A DNA stretch of 5,110 nt from JBFJWU01 sp041623475 [NCBI: bacterium]. GTDB taxonomy: Bacteria > J088. The stretch spans positions 1 through 5,110 of the forward strand of contig JBFJWU010000267.1 of the NCBI GenBank assembly GCA_041623475.1, given 5' to 3'. The notes under the pieces are model-generated. The model did not search any database, had not been told where the DNA came from, and saw only the letters and a list, made by a program, of their open reading frames with translations. The position numbers were made by a program, and so were the translations under genes. This document shows, piece after piece, positions 1 through 5,027 of the stretch. Position 1 is the stretch's first letter; each line of letters opens with the position of its first letter.

Positions 1-35
1 GCGAAAACCCACGGCACAAACAGGTTCAGGGATAA
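1..35 (+). CDS. rpmJ: 50S ribosomal protein L36, 3' end only
   Basis: Partial gene cut by the window start. Reading from base 3, ten codons give ENPRHKQVQG followed by TAA at 33-35. This matches the conserved L36 C-terminus, for which the usual form is ENPKHKQRQG or AEPKHKQRQG. The first two bases (GC) are the end of a preceding codon and would allow the TGC of the usual cysteine before ENP. The histidine of HKQ is one of the zinc ligands in zinc-binding L36 proteins. L36 is a very small protein of the large ribosomal subunit. The odd residue is V in place of the usual R in HKQRQG. Only 12 bases separate its stop from the rpsM start, so the two genes are very probably co-transcribed. The identification rests on ten residues plus gene order (rpmJ-rpsM is a common arrangement). 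Confidence 0.82.
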   Translation, partial: ENPRHKQVQG

Positions 36-47
36 AGGGGAACAATC

Positions 48-428
48 GTGGCACGAATTGGTGGCGTTGACCTGCCAAACAACAAACGGATCGAAATCGC
101 ACTGACATCGATTTACGGTATCGGTCGCAAACGTGCGACGGACATCGTTGACCAGGCGAACATTGACGCTTCGCTGCGGACCCACGAGCTGTCTCCTGAA
201 GAGGTCGCTCGACTGAGGAACATCATTGACGAAGCCTACAAAGTCGAAGGCGACTTGCGTAAAGAAATCTCGATGAATATCAAACGGCTGATGGACATCG
301 GTTGCTACCGCGGTCTGCGTCACCGGGCCGGGCTGACGGTCCGCGGTCAAAAGACCCACGCAAATGCACGGACTCGCAAAGGGCCGCGCAAGACTGTCGC
401 GGGCAAGAAACAGGCACCAAGGAAATAG
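48..428 (+). CDS. rpsM: 30S ribosomal protein S13
   Basis: S13 sits in the head of the small ribosomal subunit, where it contacts the P-site tRNA and bridges to the large subunit. The product has 126 residues, slightly longer than the roughly 118 of E. coli. The N-terminus [14 protein letters not shown], the IYGIGRKRA element (residues 22-30), which belongs to the helix-two-turn-helix fold, and the basic tail [17 protein letters not shown] (99-115) are diagnostic. The start is GTG at 48, the only start giving the conserved MARI N-terminus, with AGGGG at 36-40 as ribosome binding site 7 bases upstream. A small deviation is T97 in GLTVRGQ, where most bacteria have GLPVRGQ. It is followed 18 bases later by rpsK. 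The short gap before it leaves little room for the long separate leader and promoter that precede rpsM in E. coli. Confidence 0.98.
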   Translation: MARIGGVDLPNNKRIEIALTSIYGIGRKRATDIVDQANIDASLRTHELSPEEVARLRNIIDEAYKVEGDLRKEISMNIKRLMDIGCYRGLRHRAGLTVRGQKTHANARTRKGPRKTVAGKKQAPRK

Positions 429-446
429 GCAGGATACTGAGCAGTT

Positions 447-839
447 ATGGCAACAACCAAATCAAAATCAGGTAAAAAGAAAGCGGCAAAAGTCGTGCCT
501 CATGGTGTGGCGCACATTCATGCAACTTTCAACAATACGATTATTTCAGTGGCTGATCCCAGTGGTGCGGTCCTGCTATGGTCATCCCCCGGCAGGTGCG
601 GATTCAAGGGGACACGTAAAAGTACGCCCTTTGCTGCCCAGGTAGCTGCCGAGGATGTTGCCAAGCAGGCCATTGACATGGGTGTTGAATCTGTCGAAGT
701 GAACTTGCGTGGTGCGGGCATGGGACGTGAGATGTCCCTGCGCGCGTTGAACGCAGCAGGATTAAAAATTACAAAGATCCGCGACGTGACGCCGGTGCCG
801 CACAATGGTTGCCGCCCGCCTAAAAAACGTCGCGTTTAG
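447..839 (+). CDS. rpsK: 30S ribosomal protein S11
   Basis: S11 is a primary component of the small-subunit platform, near the E and P sites and the 3' end of 16S rRNA. The product has 130 residues, the normal family length. [16 protein letters not shown] (residues 20-35), [18 protein letters not shown] (52-69) and the near-invariant end [18 protein letters not shown] identify it. The N-terminal 15 residues are rich in lysine and serine, as usual for the disordered tail. The NG pair in PHNG is the site where E. coli S11 carries an isoaspartate, so the same modification is possible here. Two stretches are unusual: SSPGRCGF where most S11 proteins have a glycine-rich AGGSGF-like turn, and GAGMGRE (residues 94-100) where GPGPGRE is typical. 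The ATG at 447 has only a weak AGGAT (431-435) upstream. Confidence 0.98.
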   Translation: MATTKSKSGKKKAAKVVPHGVAHIHATFNNTIISVADPSGAVLLWSSPGRCGFKGTRKSTPFAAQVAAEDVAKQAIDMGVESVEVNLRGAGMGREMSLRALNAAGLKITKIRDVTPVPHNGCRPPKKRRV

Positions 840-865
840 ATCAGTTCGGGGCATCAGGAGCAAAA

Positions 866-1495
866 ATGGCACGTTACACTGGACCAGTTTGTCGGCAATG
901 CCGGCGCGAAGGACTCAAGCTCTATTTGAAGGGCGAGCGCTGCTACACGTCGAAATGCAGTTTTGATCGACGGGGGTATGCCCCGGGTCAGCACGGCCGG
1001 GCGCGTATGCGATTTAGTGAGTACCGGCTGCAGTTGCGCGAAAAACAGAAGGTCAAGCGTATGTACGGCCTGATGGAACGCCCGTTCCGGAATAATTTCA
1101 AACGTGCCGACCGGATGAAAGGTGTCACGGGTGAGAACCTGTTGCAGCTTCTGGAGTGCCGTCTGGACAATGTCGTTTTTCGCGCCGGGTGGGCGCGCAG
1201 TCGACCGGAAGCCCGGCAGATGGTCAGGCATCGTCACATTGTTGTCAATGGACGCAAAACGGATGTCCCTAGTTTTGTGGTCCGGATCGGTGACGTGATC
1301 GAAATCAAACAACAAAGTCATCGTAATGAAAACATTCGAGAGTCGATTGAGTTCCAGGAAAGCCTTGGATTGACAGCGCCGTGGCTGGAAATCGACAACA
1401 AGCAAATGAAGGCCGAAGTCAAACGCCTGCCAGAGCGCGAAGATATTACGATGCCGATCGACGAATCATTGATCGTCGAACTTTACTCCAAGTAA
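866..1495 (+). CDS. rpsD: 30S ribosomal protein S4, zinc-binding (C+) type
   Basis: S4 is a primary 16S rRNA binder that starts assembly of the small-subunit body and helps maintain decoding accuracy. The product has 209 residues, the usual length. The N-terminal part carries cysteines at 9, 12, 26 and 31 (CRQC and CYTSKC), which form the zinc-ribbon seen in C+ S4 proteins; E. coli S4 lacks it. YAPGQHG (38-44) and REKQKVKRMYG (58-68) are conserved core motifs. The S4 RNA-binding domain spans roughly residues 99-150 (RLDNVVFRAG...SRPEARQMVRHRHIVVNGRK...GDVIEIK). The ATG at 866 is preceded by AGGAG at 856-860, a good ribosome binding site. In E. coli S4 represses its own operon through a leader pseudoknot before rpsM; I see no clear equivalent here. 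Confidence 0.98.
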   Translation: MARYTGPVCRQCRREGLKLYLKGERCYTSKCSFDRRGYAPGQHGRARMRFSEYRLQLREKQKVKRMYGLMERPFRNNFKRADRMKGVTGENLLQLLECRLDNVVFRAGWARSRPEARQMVRHRHIVVNGRKTDVPSFVVRIGDVIEIKQQSHRNENIRESIEFQESLGLTAPWLEIDNKQMKAEVKRLPEREDITMPIDESLIVELYSK

Positions 1496-1508
1496 TCAGT
1501 TACCAAGC

Positions 1509-1522
1509 GAGGTCTTAAAGTG
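1509..1522 (+). promoter_or_regulatory. Ribosome binding site that decides the rpoA start
   Basis: GAGGT at 1509-1513 lies 6 bases before the GTG at 1520, an ideal Shine-Dalgarno position. A second possible start, ATG at 1538, lies six codons downstream in the same frame and has its own AGGG at 1527-1530. The stronger match favours GTG at 1520, but the ATG cannot be excluded and would only shorten the N-terminus by six residues. Confidence 0.6.
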
Positions 1523-2539
1523 GTCGCAGGGTTGGAAATGATCAAACCCCAGGAAATTGTCGTTGAAGAAGAAACGCTGACCGAAGTCTACGGGAAGCTG
1601 ACAATTCAGCCGCTCGAGCGCGGGTATGGCCACACGCTGGGAAATGCGCTCCGTCGTGTGTTGCTGTCCAGCCTGACGGGGTCGGCAATAACCGGTATCG
1701 AAGTTGATGGTGCTGTGCACGAATTCAGCTCGATTGCCGATGTGCGTGAAGACGTTACCGAGTTGATTATGAACCTCAAGAAGGTTCGCATTCGTATGCA
1801 CGGTGACGGTCCAGAGGAAATGACTATTGACGTCAAAGGTCCAGGGGTCGCCACCGCTGACGATTTCGAAGGCGGTCAAAACATTGAGGTCCTGAATCCT
1901 AAACATGTTCTGGCACATATCGGCGACGGAGGGTCCCTGCGGATTCGAGCAATCGTCGAACAGGGACGTGGGTTTCGCTCGAGTGAGGAGAACAAGGATC
2001 CTGACTGGCCGTTGGGACGGATTGCGATTGATTCGATTTTTTCGCCAATCAAGAAGGTCAATTTTGAGGTTTCAAACGCCCGTGTCGGTCAGCGAACCGA
2101 CTACGACAAACTGGTAATGCAGGTCGAGACGGATGGCAGCGTTACACCGGTTGATGCCGTGGCGATTGCGGCCAGTGTGTTGCAGGATCAGTTGTCGATC
2201 TTTTCTGGAGTCAGTGCGCCCGCAGCGGGTGCTGTAGCTGCAGCAGGTTCGACGGCAGCAAGTTCGGTCGCTGGATCGATCAATCCGGTCTTTATGAAGG
2301 CAATTCGTGACCTAGACTTGCAGAACCGCAGCATCAACAGTTTGGAAGCCGCAGGAATTGCCTACCTTGGCGATCTTGTCCAGTTGACCGAAACAGAGCT
2401 GTCTGCAGTCAAAAACCTGGGTAAAAAGAGCCTGACGGAAATCAAGGAACTGCTGGAGTCGTCGGGGTTGACCGTCGGTATGAAAATCGAAGGCTGGCCG
2501 CCACAGCAGCTCGACCGAGAAGGCGCTCAGGAGGCCTGA
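1520..2539 (+). CDS. rpoA: DNA-directed RNA polymerase subunit alpha
   Basis: The alpha subunit dimerises to nucleate assembly of RNA polymerase, and its C-terminal domain contacts UP-element DNA and activators. The product has 339 residues, close to the E. coli 329. The N-terminal domain (about 1-230) holds the dimerisation segment PLERGYGHTLGNALRRVLLSS (31-51) with R45, and the conserved RVGQRTDYDKL (188-198) and DGSVTP (205-210) motifs. A flexible linker, very rich in alanine, serine and glycine, covers about 232-254. The C-terminal domain (255-328) contains R270 and N273, matching the DNA-contacting E. coli R265 and N268 in sequence context, plus NLGKKSLTEIKELL (299-312) and the terminal GWPP. 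All key residues are present, so the subunit should be fully functional. The start is GTG. Its last codons carry the ribosome binding site of rplQ, which begins 4 bases after the stop, suggesting translational coupling. Confidence 0.98.
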   Translation: MVAGLEMIKPQEIVVEEETLTEVYGKLTIQPLERGYGHTLGNALRRVLLSSLTGSAITGIEVDGAVHEFSSIADVREDVTELIMNLKKVRIRMHGDGPEEMTIDVKGPGVATADDFEGGQNIEVLNPKHVLAHIGDGGSLRIRAIVEQGRGFRSSEENKDPDWPLGRIAIDSIFSPIKKVNFEVSNARVGQRTDYDKLVMQVETDGSVTPVDAVAIAASVLQDQLSIFSGVSAPAAGAVAAAGSTAASSVAGSINPVFMKAIRDLDLQNRSINSLEAAGIAYLGDLVQLTETELSAVKNLGKKSLTEIKELLESSGLTVGMKIEGWPPQQLDREGAQEA

Positions 2540-2546
2540 TCCGATG
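2529..2546 (+). promoter_or_regulatory. Perfect Shine-Dalgarno of rplQ inside the rpoA 3' end
   Basis: AGGAGG at 2529-2534 is a full anti-16S match located within the last codons of rpoA, 9 bases before the rplQ ATG at 2544. The position ties L17 synthesis to ribosomes finishing rpoA and fixes the rplQ start. Confidence 0.7.
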
Positions 2547-3290
2547 CAGCACAACAAGAAGGGTCGAAAGCTGGGCAGACGCCCGGATCATCGCAAAGCG
2601 ATGATGAGAAATCTGGCGTTGAGCTTGATTGCTGAAGAACGGATCGAGACAACGGTTCCGCGTGCAAAGGAATTGCGCCGGTTTGCCGAACGATTGGTCA
2701 CGTACGCGAAACGCGGCGATCTTCACGGGCGTCGATTGATCATCCAGCGTCTTGGCGGATTTCCCACCGCGCCGGCAGCAGCAGAAAAATTGCTGGAGGA
2801 TATTGCGCCGCGTTATTCTGAGCGGGCGGGCGGGTACACTCGTGTCCTCAAGACAGGCAGTCGTCGCGGAGATGCGGCACCCCTGGCACTGATCGAATGG
2901 GTCGAGGAAGAACTTCCGGAACGCAAAAAAAAGAAAAAACCGGCCACAAAGTCAACCGCAACTGCACAGCCAGCTGAGGCCGAGGTCGACTCGGACGAGG
3001 TGGCAAATGACGAGGCTGCAGAGACAGCCGAGCAGGAAACGGCTGTCGCCGAACAGGCTGAAGATGCGTCACCCGATGCCGGTGAAGCCTCTGGCGATGC
3101 AACATCCGACGAGTCAGCAGAGGTGGTTGCGGACGAATCAGAATCCCCGACAGCCGAAGCCGAGCCGGAGGGCGATGACGCAGAAGCGGCGAGCGAGGTC
3201 ACTGAGGAAAATAGCAGCGATTCAGATTCCAGCGAGCCCGATCCATCTGGTGACCCCGATGCCGGGGATGAAGACGCTGACAAGAGCTGA
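2544..3290 (+). CDS. rplQ: 50S ribosomal protein L17 with long acidic C-terminal extension
   Basis: L17 is a large-subunit protein located near the exit side of the peptide tunnel. Residues 1-120 form the family core: GRKLGRRPDHRKAMMRNLALSLI (7-29), ETTVPRAKELRRFAERLVTYAKRG (35-58) and YSERAGGYTRVLKTGSRRGDAAPLALIEWV (91-120). The whole product has 248 residues, about twice the usual length (E. coli 127). After a basic patch (R127 and five lysines, 128-132) comes a low-complexity tail. From residue 145 to the end I count 41 Asp or Glu, a single basic residue (K247) and no aromatic residue, with alanine, serine and proline filling the rest. The tail is probably disordered; its function is unknown to me. 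The extended frame is uninterrupted and ends in TGA at 3288-3290. The AAA/AAG lysine codons make an A-rich run that could be slippery. The aminotransferase gene follows 32 bases later. Confidence 0.96.
   Translation: MQHNKKGRKLGRRPDHRKAMMRNLALSLIAEERIETTVPRAKELRRFAERLVTYAKRGDLHGRRLIIQRLGGFPTAPAAAEKLLEDIAPRYSERAGGYTRVLKTGSRRGDAAPLALIEWVEEELPERKKKKKPATKSTATAQPAEAEVDSDEVANDEAAETAEQETAVAEQAEDASPDAGEASGDATSDESAEVVADESESPTAEAEPEGDDAEAASEVTEENSSDSDSSEPDPSGDPDAGDEDADKS
2925..2939 (+). other. Slippery A8-G-A6 run at the L17 core/tail junction
   Basis: Five lysine codons (AAA AAA AAG AAA AAA) create A8 at 2925-2932, G at 2933 and A6 at 2934-2939. The heptamer A AAA AAG at 2927-2933 is in the correct phase for a -1 ribosomal frameshift, the same heptamer and phase as in E. 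coli dnaX. A -1 shift would give 14 further residues and stop at TGA 2975-2977, yielding an L17 of about 144 residues without the acidic tail. GAGGAAG at 2904-2910 is a purine-rich upstream element, but its 16-base spacing is longer than ideal. I find no strong stem-loop at the usual 5-9 base distance downstream. The sequence motif is certain; use of it is speculative. Confidence 0.3.
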
Positions 3291-3322
3291 TTCCCAGCAC
3301 CACTGATAGCCCGGCCCCGAAA

Positions 3323-4498
3323 ATGATTGAACTCAGCAAACGCATCCAGCAGGTTGCGCCTTCGATTACGCTTGCGATCACTGCCAAAGCCAAGCAATTA
3401 AAGGCAGCAGGAGAAGATGTAATCGGTTTTGGAGCCGGAGAGCCGGACTTTGACACACCGGAGTCGGTAAAACAAGCCGCAATCGAGGCCTTGAACCAGG
3501 GCCGCACTAAATACACTCCCGTCGACGGTATTCCTGAGCTGAAGGACGCAATTCGCGACCGAATCGCCGCCGACCATCAATTGTCTTACGATTATCCCGA
3601 AATTGCGGTAACCGTGGGGGCGAAGCAGGCGATCTACAACCTGATTCAGGCACTTATTAACCCCGGAGACGGAGTACTGATACCGGCTCCGTACTGGGTG
3701 TCGTATCCCGACCAGGTACGGCTTGCGGATGGCGAGCCACAAATTGTGGAAACCCGGTTTGAAGACGGATTTCGCCTTTCCGCACAAGCGCTGGACGATG
3801 CCGTCAAGCCGAACAGCCGGTTGCTGATCCTCAACTCGCCGTGCAACCCGACAGGTGCTGCGCTCGGCCGGGATGCACTGGTCGAGATTGCCGACGTCGT
3901 CAGAAAGCACAATTTGCTGGTCATCAGTGACGAGATTTATGAAAAGTTGGTCTATGACGGTTTCCGGCAAGACAGTATCGTTGCGGTAGATCCGACCCTG
4001 AAGGACCAGACTGCGATCGTAAATGGAATGAGCAAGGCCTACGCGATGACCGGTTGGCGGCTGGGGTATATCTGTGGACCCCAGGAGTGGGTCCGTGCGG
4101 CTGTGAAACTCCAGGGCCAGTCGACGTCAAATCCTACATCATTTGCACAGTATGCAGGTGTAAAGGCGTTGCAACTTGACGACAGCGAAATTGAAGCCAT
4201 GCGCGACCAATTCGAAACCCGGCGTAACGAAATTGTCGATGCCTTGAATGACATCAGCGGTGTGTCCTGCCCAAAGCCAGACGGAGCGTTTTATGTGTTT
4301 CCGTCGATTGCCAATGCGATCGAGGGCCGGTTTGAAAATACCGTCGACTTTGCCGCCGAGTTGTTGAATTCTGAAAAAGTTGCAGTTGTGCCGGGCGAGG
4401 GTTTTGGCGCCCCGGGACACATCCGGCTGAGTTACGCCAGTGGCCTGGACGAAATCAGGTCAGGAATACAGCGAATCAAGCGTTTTATCGACGGCTGA
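3323..4498 (+). CDS. aspC: Class I PLP-dependent aminotransferase, aspartate aminotransferase-like (subgroup Igamma)
   Basis: Probable cytosolic enzyme transferring the amino group between aspartate and 2-oxoglutarate, giving oxaloacetate and glutamate. The 391 residues match the family length and resemble the Thermus and Bacillus type along the whole chain. Visible motifs are GAGEPDFDTPE (37-47), KYTPVDGIPELKDAI (63-77), PYWVSYP (123-129), NSPCNPTG (171-178, N175 contacting PLP), SDEIYE (202-207, D203 pairing with the pyridine nitrogen), NGMSKAYAMTGWRLGY (234-249, K238 as the Schiff-base lysine, R246 at the phosphate) and HIRLSYA (366-372, R368 binding the substrate alpha-carboxylate). K101 in GAKQA aligns with a lysine linked to acidic-substrate binding in the Thermus enzyme, as far as I recall. 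Some relatives also act on prephenate or other amino acids, so substrate is inferred. The ATG at 3323 fits the family N-terminus but lacks a clear Shine-Dalgarno; expression may depend on read-through from rplQ. Confidence 0.92.
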   Translation: MIELSKRIQQVAPSITLAITAKAKQLKAAGEDVIGFGAGEPDFDTPESVKQAAIEALNQGRTKYTPVDGIPELKDAIRDRIAADHQLSYDYPEIAVTVGAKQAIYNLIQALINPGDGVLIPAPYWVSYPDQVRLADGEPQIVETRFEDGFRLSAQALDDAVKPNSRLLILNSPCNPTGAALGRDALVEIADVVRKHNLLVISDEIYEKLVYDGFRQDSIVAVDPTLKDQTAIVNGMSKAYAMTGWRLGYICGPQEWVRAAVKLQGQSTSNPTSFAQYAGVKALQLDDSEIEAMRDQFETRRNEIVDALNDISGVSCPKPDGAFYVFPSIANAIEGRFENTVDFAAELLNSEKVAVVPGEGFGAPGHIRLSYASGLDEIRSGIQRIKRFIDG

Positions 4499-4503
4499 AC
4501 CCC

Positions 4504-4571
4504 GGACCGGCACCATTCGGTCCTCAACTTCCTGAACAGGCTCTGGACCGGATCCCGCGGGACTGCGGGAT
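4504..4571 (+). other. Two adjacent hairpins with a competing alternative pairing after the aminotransferase
   Basis: GGACCG (4504-4509) can pair with CGGTCC (4518-4523) over an 8-base loop, starting only 5 bases after the stop codon. ATCCCGC (4552-4558) pairs perfectly with GCGGGAT (4565-4571) over a 6-base loop. A second GGACCG at 4545-4550 could take CGGTCC away from the first, giving mutually exclusive folds. Neither hairpin is followed by a T-run, so these are not classical intrinsic terminators. They may protect the 3' end of the operon mRNA or act in Rho-dependent ending. Confidence 0.4.
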
Positions 4572-4613
4572 TGGTACAGGAGGGCGCAGCTGACAGCCCA
4601 GCCGCCGACAGTG

Positions 4614-4651
4614 TTGACATTTTTCCCCCAGCTACGAAAAAAATGCATACT
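4614..4651 (+). promoter_or_regulatory. Possible sigma-70-type promoter for the downstream structured transcript
   Basis: TTGACA at 4614-4619 is a perfect -35 consensus. The -10 is poor: AAAAAT at 4639-4644 matches 4 of 6 with a 19-base spacer, while CATACT at 4646-4651 matches 4 of 6 but lies too far (26 bases). Transcription would begin near 4650-4658. The case rests on the -35 and on the intrinsic terminator about 200 bases downstream. Confidence 0.35.
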
Positions 4652-4862
4652 TCACCCAGCATGGGCCGGTAATCGGCGGTTTCTGTGTCCGATAAACTGG
4701 CACGGCAATTGCTAAGTCAATATCAGACATTCGTCACACAGTTTGCCGGATGCCGATCGCTCCTTGGGGCAAATTTAACCCCACCCACCTGTGCACCAGG
4801 GAAGCGATCAGGCCTGCGGCGTCGGTAAGAGCCGAAGGCATTGCCTTCGGCTCTTTTTTTTT
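4651..4862 (+). ncRNA. Candidate small structured RNA of unknown family, about 210 nt
   Basis: No convincing reading frame lies here, yet the stretch has a promoter-like box before it, a strong intrinsic terminator at its end and several complementary segments. By hand I find: a hairpin CTGTGT (4683-4688) with ACACAG (4736-4741), continued outward by CGG (4677-4679) with CCG (4746-4748); a long arm GATCGCT (4755-4761) with AGCGATC (4803-4809), continued inward by CCTTGG (4762-4767) with CCAGGG (4796-4801), including one G-U pair, and outward by GCC (4752-4754) with GGC (4811-4813); and a possible closing stem, ACC (4654-4656) with GGT (4824-4826) flanked by CTT (4650-4652) with AAG (4827-4829). 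Some of these pairings exclude each other. Transcript ends are inferred. GCCTGCGGCG at 4812-4821 resembles a piece of E. coli 6S RNA, but the rest does not clearly match, so I assign no family. It could instead be a long 3' UTR of the aminotransferase. Confidence 0.35.
4827..4862 (+). terminator. Strong intrinsic (Rho-independent) terminator
   Basis: A perfect 13-bp stem pairs AAGAGCCGAAGGC (4827-4839) with GCCTTCGGCTCTT (4843-4855) over a 3-base loop, and nine T residues (4854-4862) follow. The T-run is on the + strand only, so it ends rightward transcription. It lies 329 bases after the aminotransferase stop, unusually far for that gene, and may therefore belong to a separate small RNA or close a long 3' UTR. 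Confidence 0.9.
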
Positions 4863-4949
4863 CGACAAAATCAATCTCGCACCCGGTTGCCTGCGCCAAG
4901 ATATGGTGCTGGTTGTCCGTTTGAGCACAAAATATACGCTACTTAGGCC

Positions 4950-4971
4950 TAATTATATGTTAATTATATGT
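4950..4971 (+). repeat. Two tandem copies of an 11-bp AT-rich repeat
   Basis: TAATTATATGT occurs at 4950-4960 and again, identical, at 4961-4971, followed by a partial third start (TAAATAGT, 4972-4979). The 11-bp period is close to one DNA helical turn, so both copies face the same side. The surrounding 4927-4990 is markedly AT-rich against the GC-richer genes and lies immediately upstream of a TTGACA box. It could act as an UP-element-like or bending region, or as paired protein-binding sites. Confidence 0.6.
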
Positions 4972-4988
4972 TAAATAGTTAAAATTAT

Positions 4989-5021
4989 TTGACATTTGCA
5001 GGGTCAAACTGTTAGTTTGAC
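4989..5021 (+). promoter_or_regulatory. Putative promoter overlapped by an operator-like perfect palindrome
   Basis: TTGACA at 4989-4994 is a perfect -35 box. With an 18-base spacer the -10 would be TAGTTT (5013-5018), which keeps T1, A2 and T6 only. GTCAAACT (5003-5010) and AGTTTGAC (5014-5021) are exact inverted repeats separated by GTT, covering the spacer and -10 and ending 6 bases before the ATG at 5028. The hexamer TTTGAC occurs three times: 4988-4993, 5016-5021 and inverted at 5003-5008. This arrangement resembles a repressor site, but the dyad could also form an mRNA hairpin. No regulator is identifiable. Confidence 0.4.
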
Positions 5022-5027
5022 GGTGAA

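Noticed and set aside
3007-3306. 99-residue + strand frame in the +1 frame of rplQ
   Set aside because: An Arg/Gln/Pro-rich shadow of the repetitive acidic-tail codons; no start signal and no family features.
2813-3397. 194-residue minus-strand serine/alanine-rich frame opposite the L17 tail
   Set aside because: Its low-complexity composition is the mirror of the acidic-tail codons (GAN/GCN read in reverse); the + strand frame has the family match.
4432-4662. 76-residue minus-strand frame overlapping the aminotransferase end
   Set aside because: It overlaps antisense coding sequence and the hairpin region, has no recognisable motif, and nothing supports leftward transcription.
4651-4862. 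Assignment of the structured region as 6S RNA, tmRNA or SRP RNA
   Set aside because: Only a short GCCTGCGGCG similarity to 6S was seen; no central bubble could be established, no tmRNA tag frame or tRNA-like end, and no SRP tetraloop core. Left as an unassigned candidate.
4893-4909. Small hairpin GCGCCA/TGGTGC after the terminator
   Set aside because: Only 6 pairs including a G-U, no T-run and no nearby gene end; expected by chance in this base composition.
4750-4974. 74-residue + strand frame from ATG 4750
   Set aside because: It reads straight through the intrinsic terminator stem and T-run, has no ribosome binding site and shows no family features.
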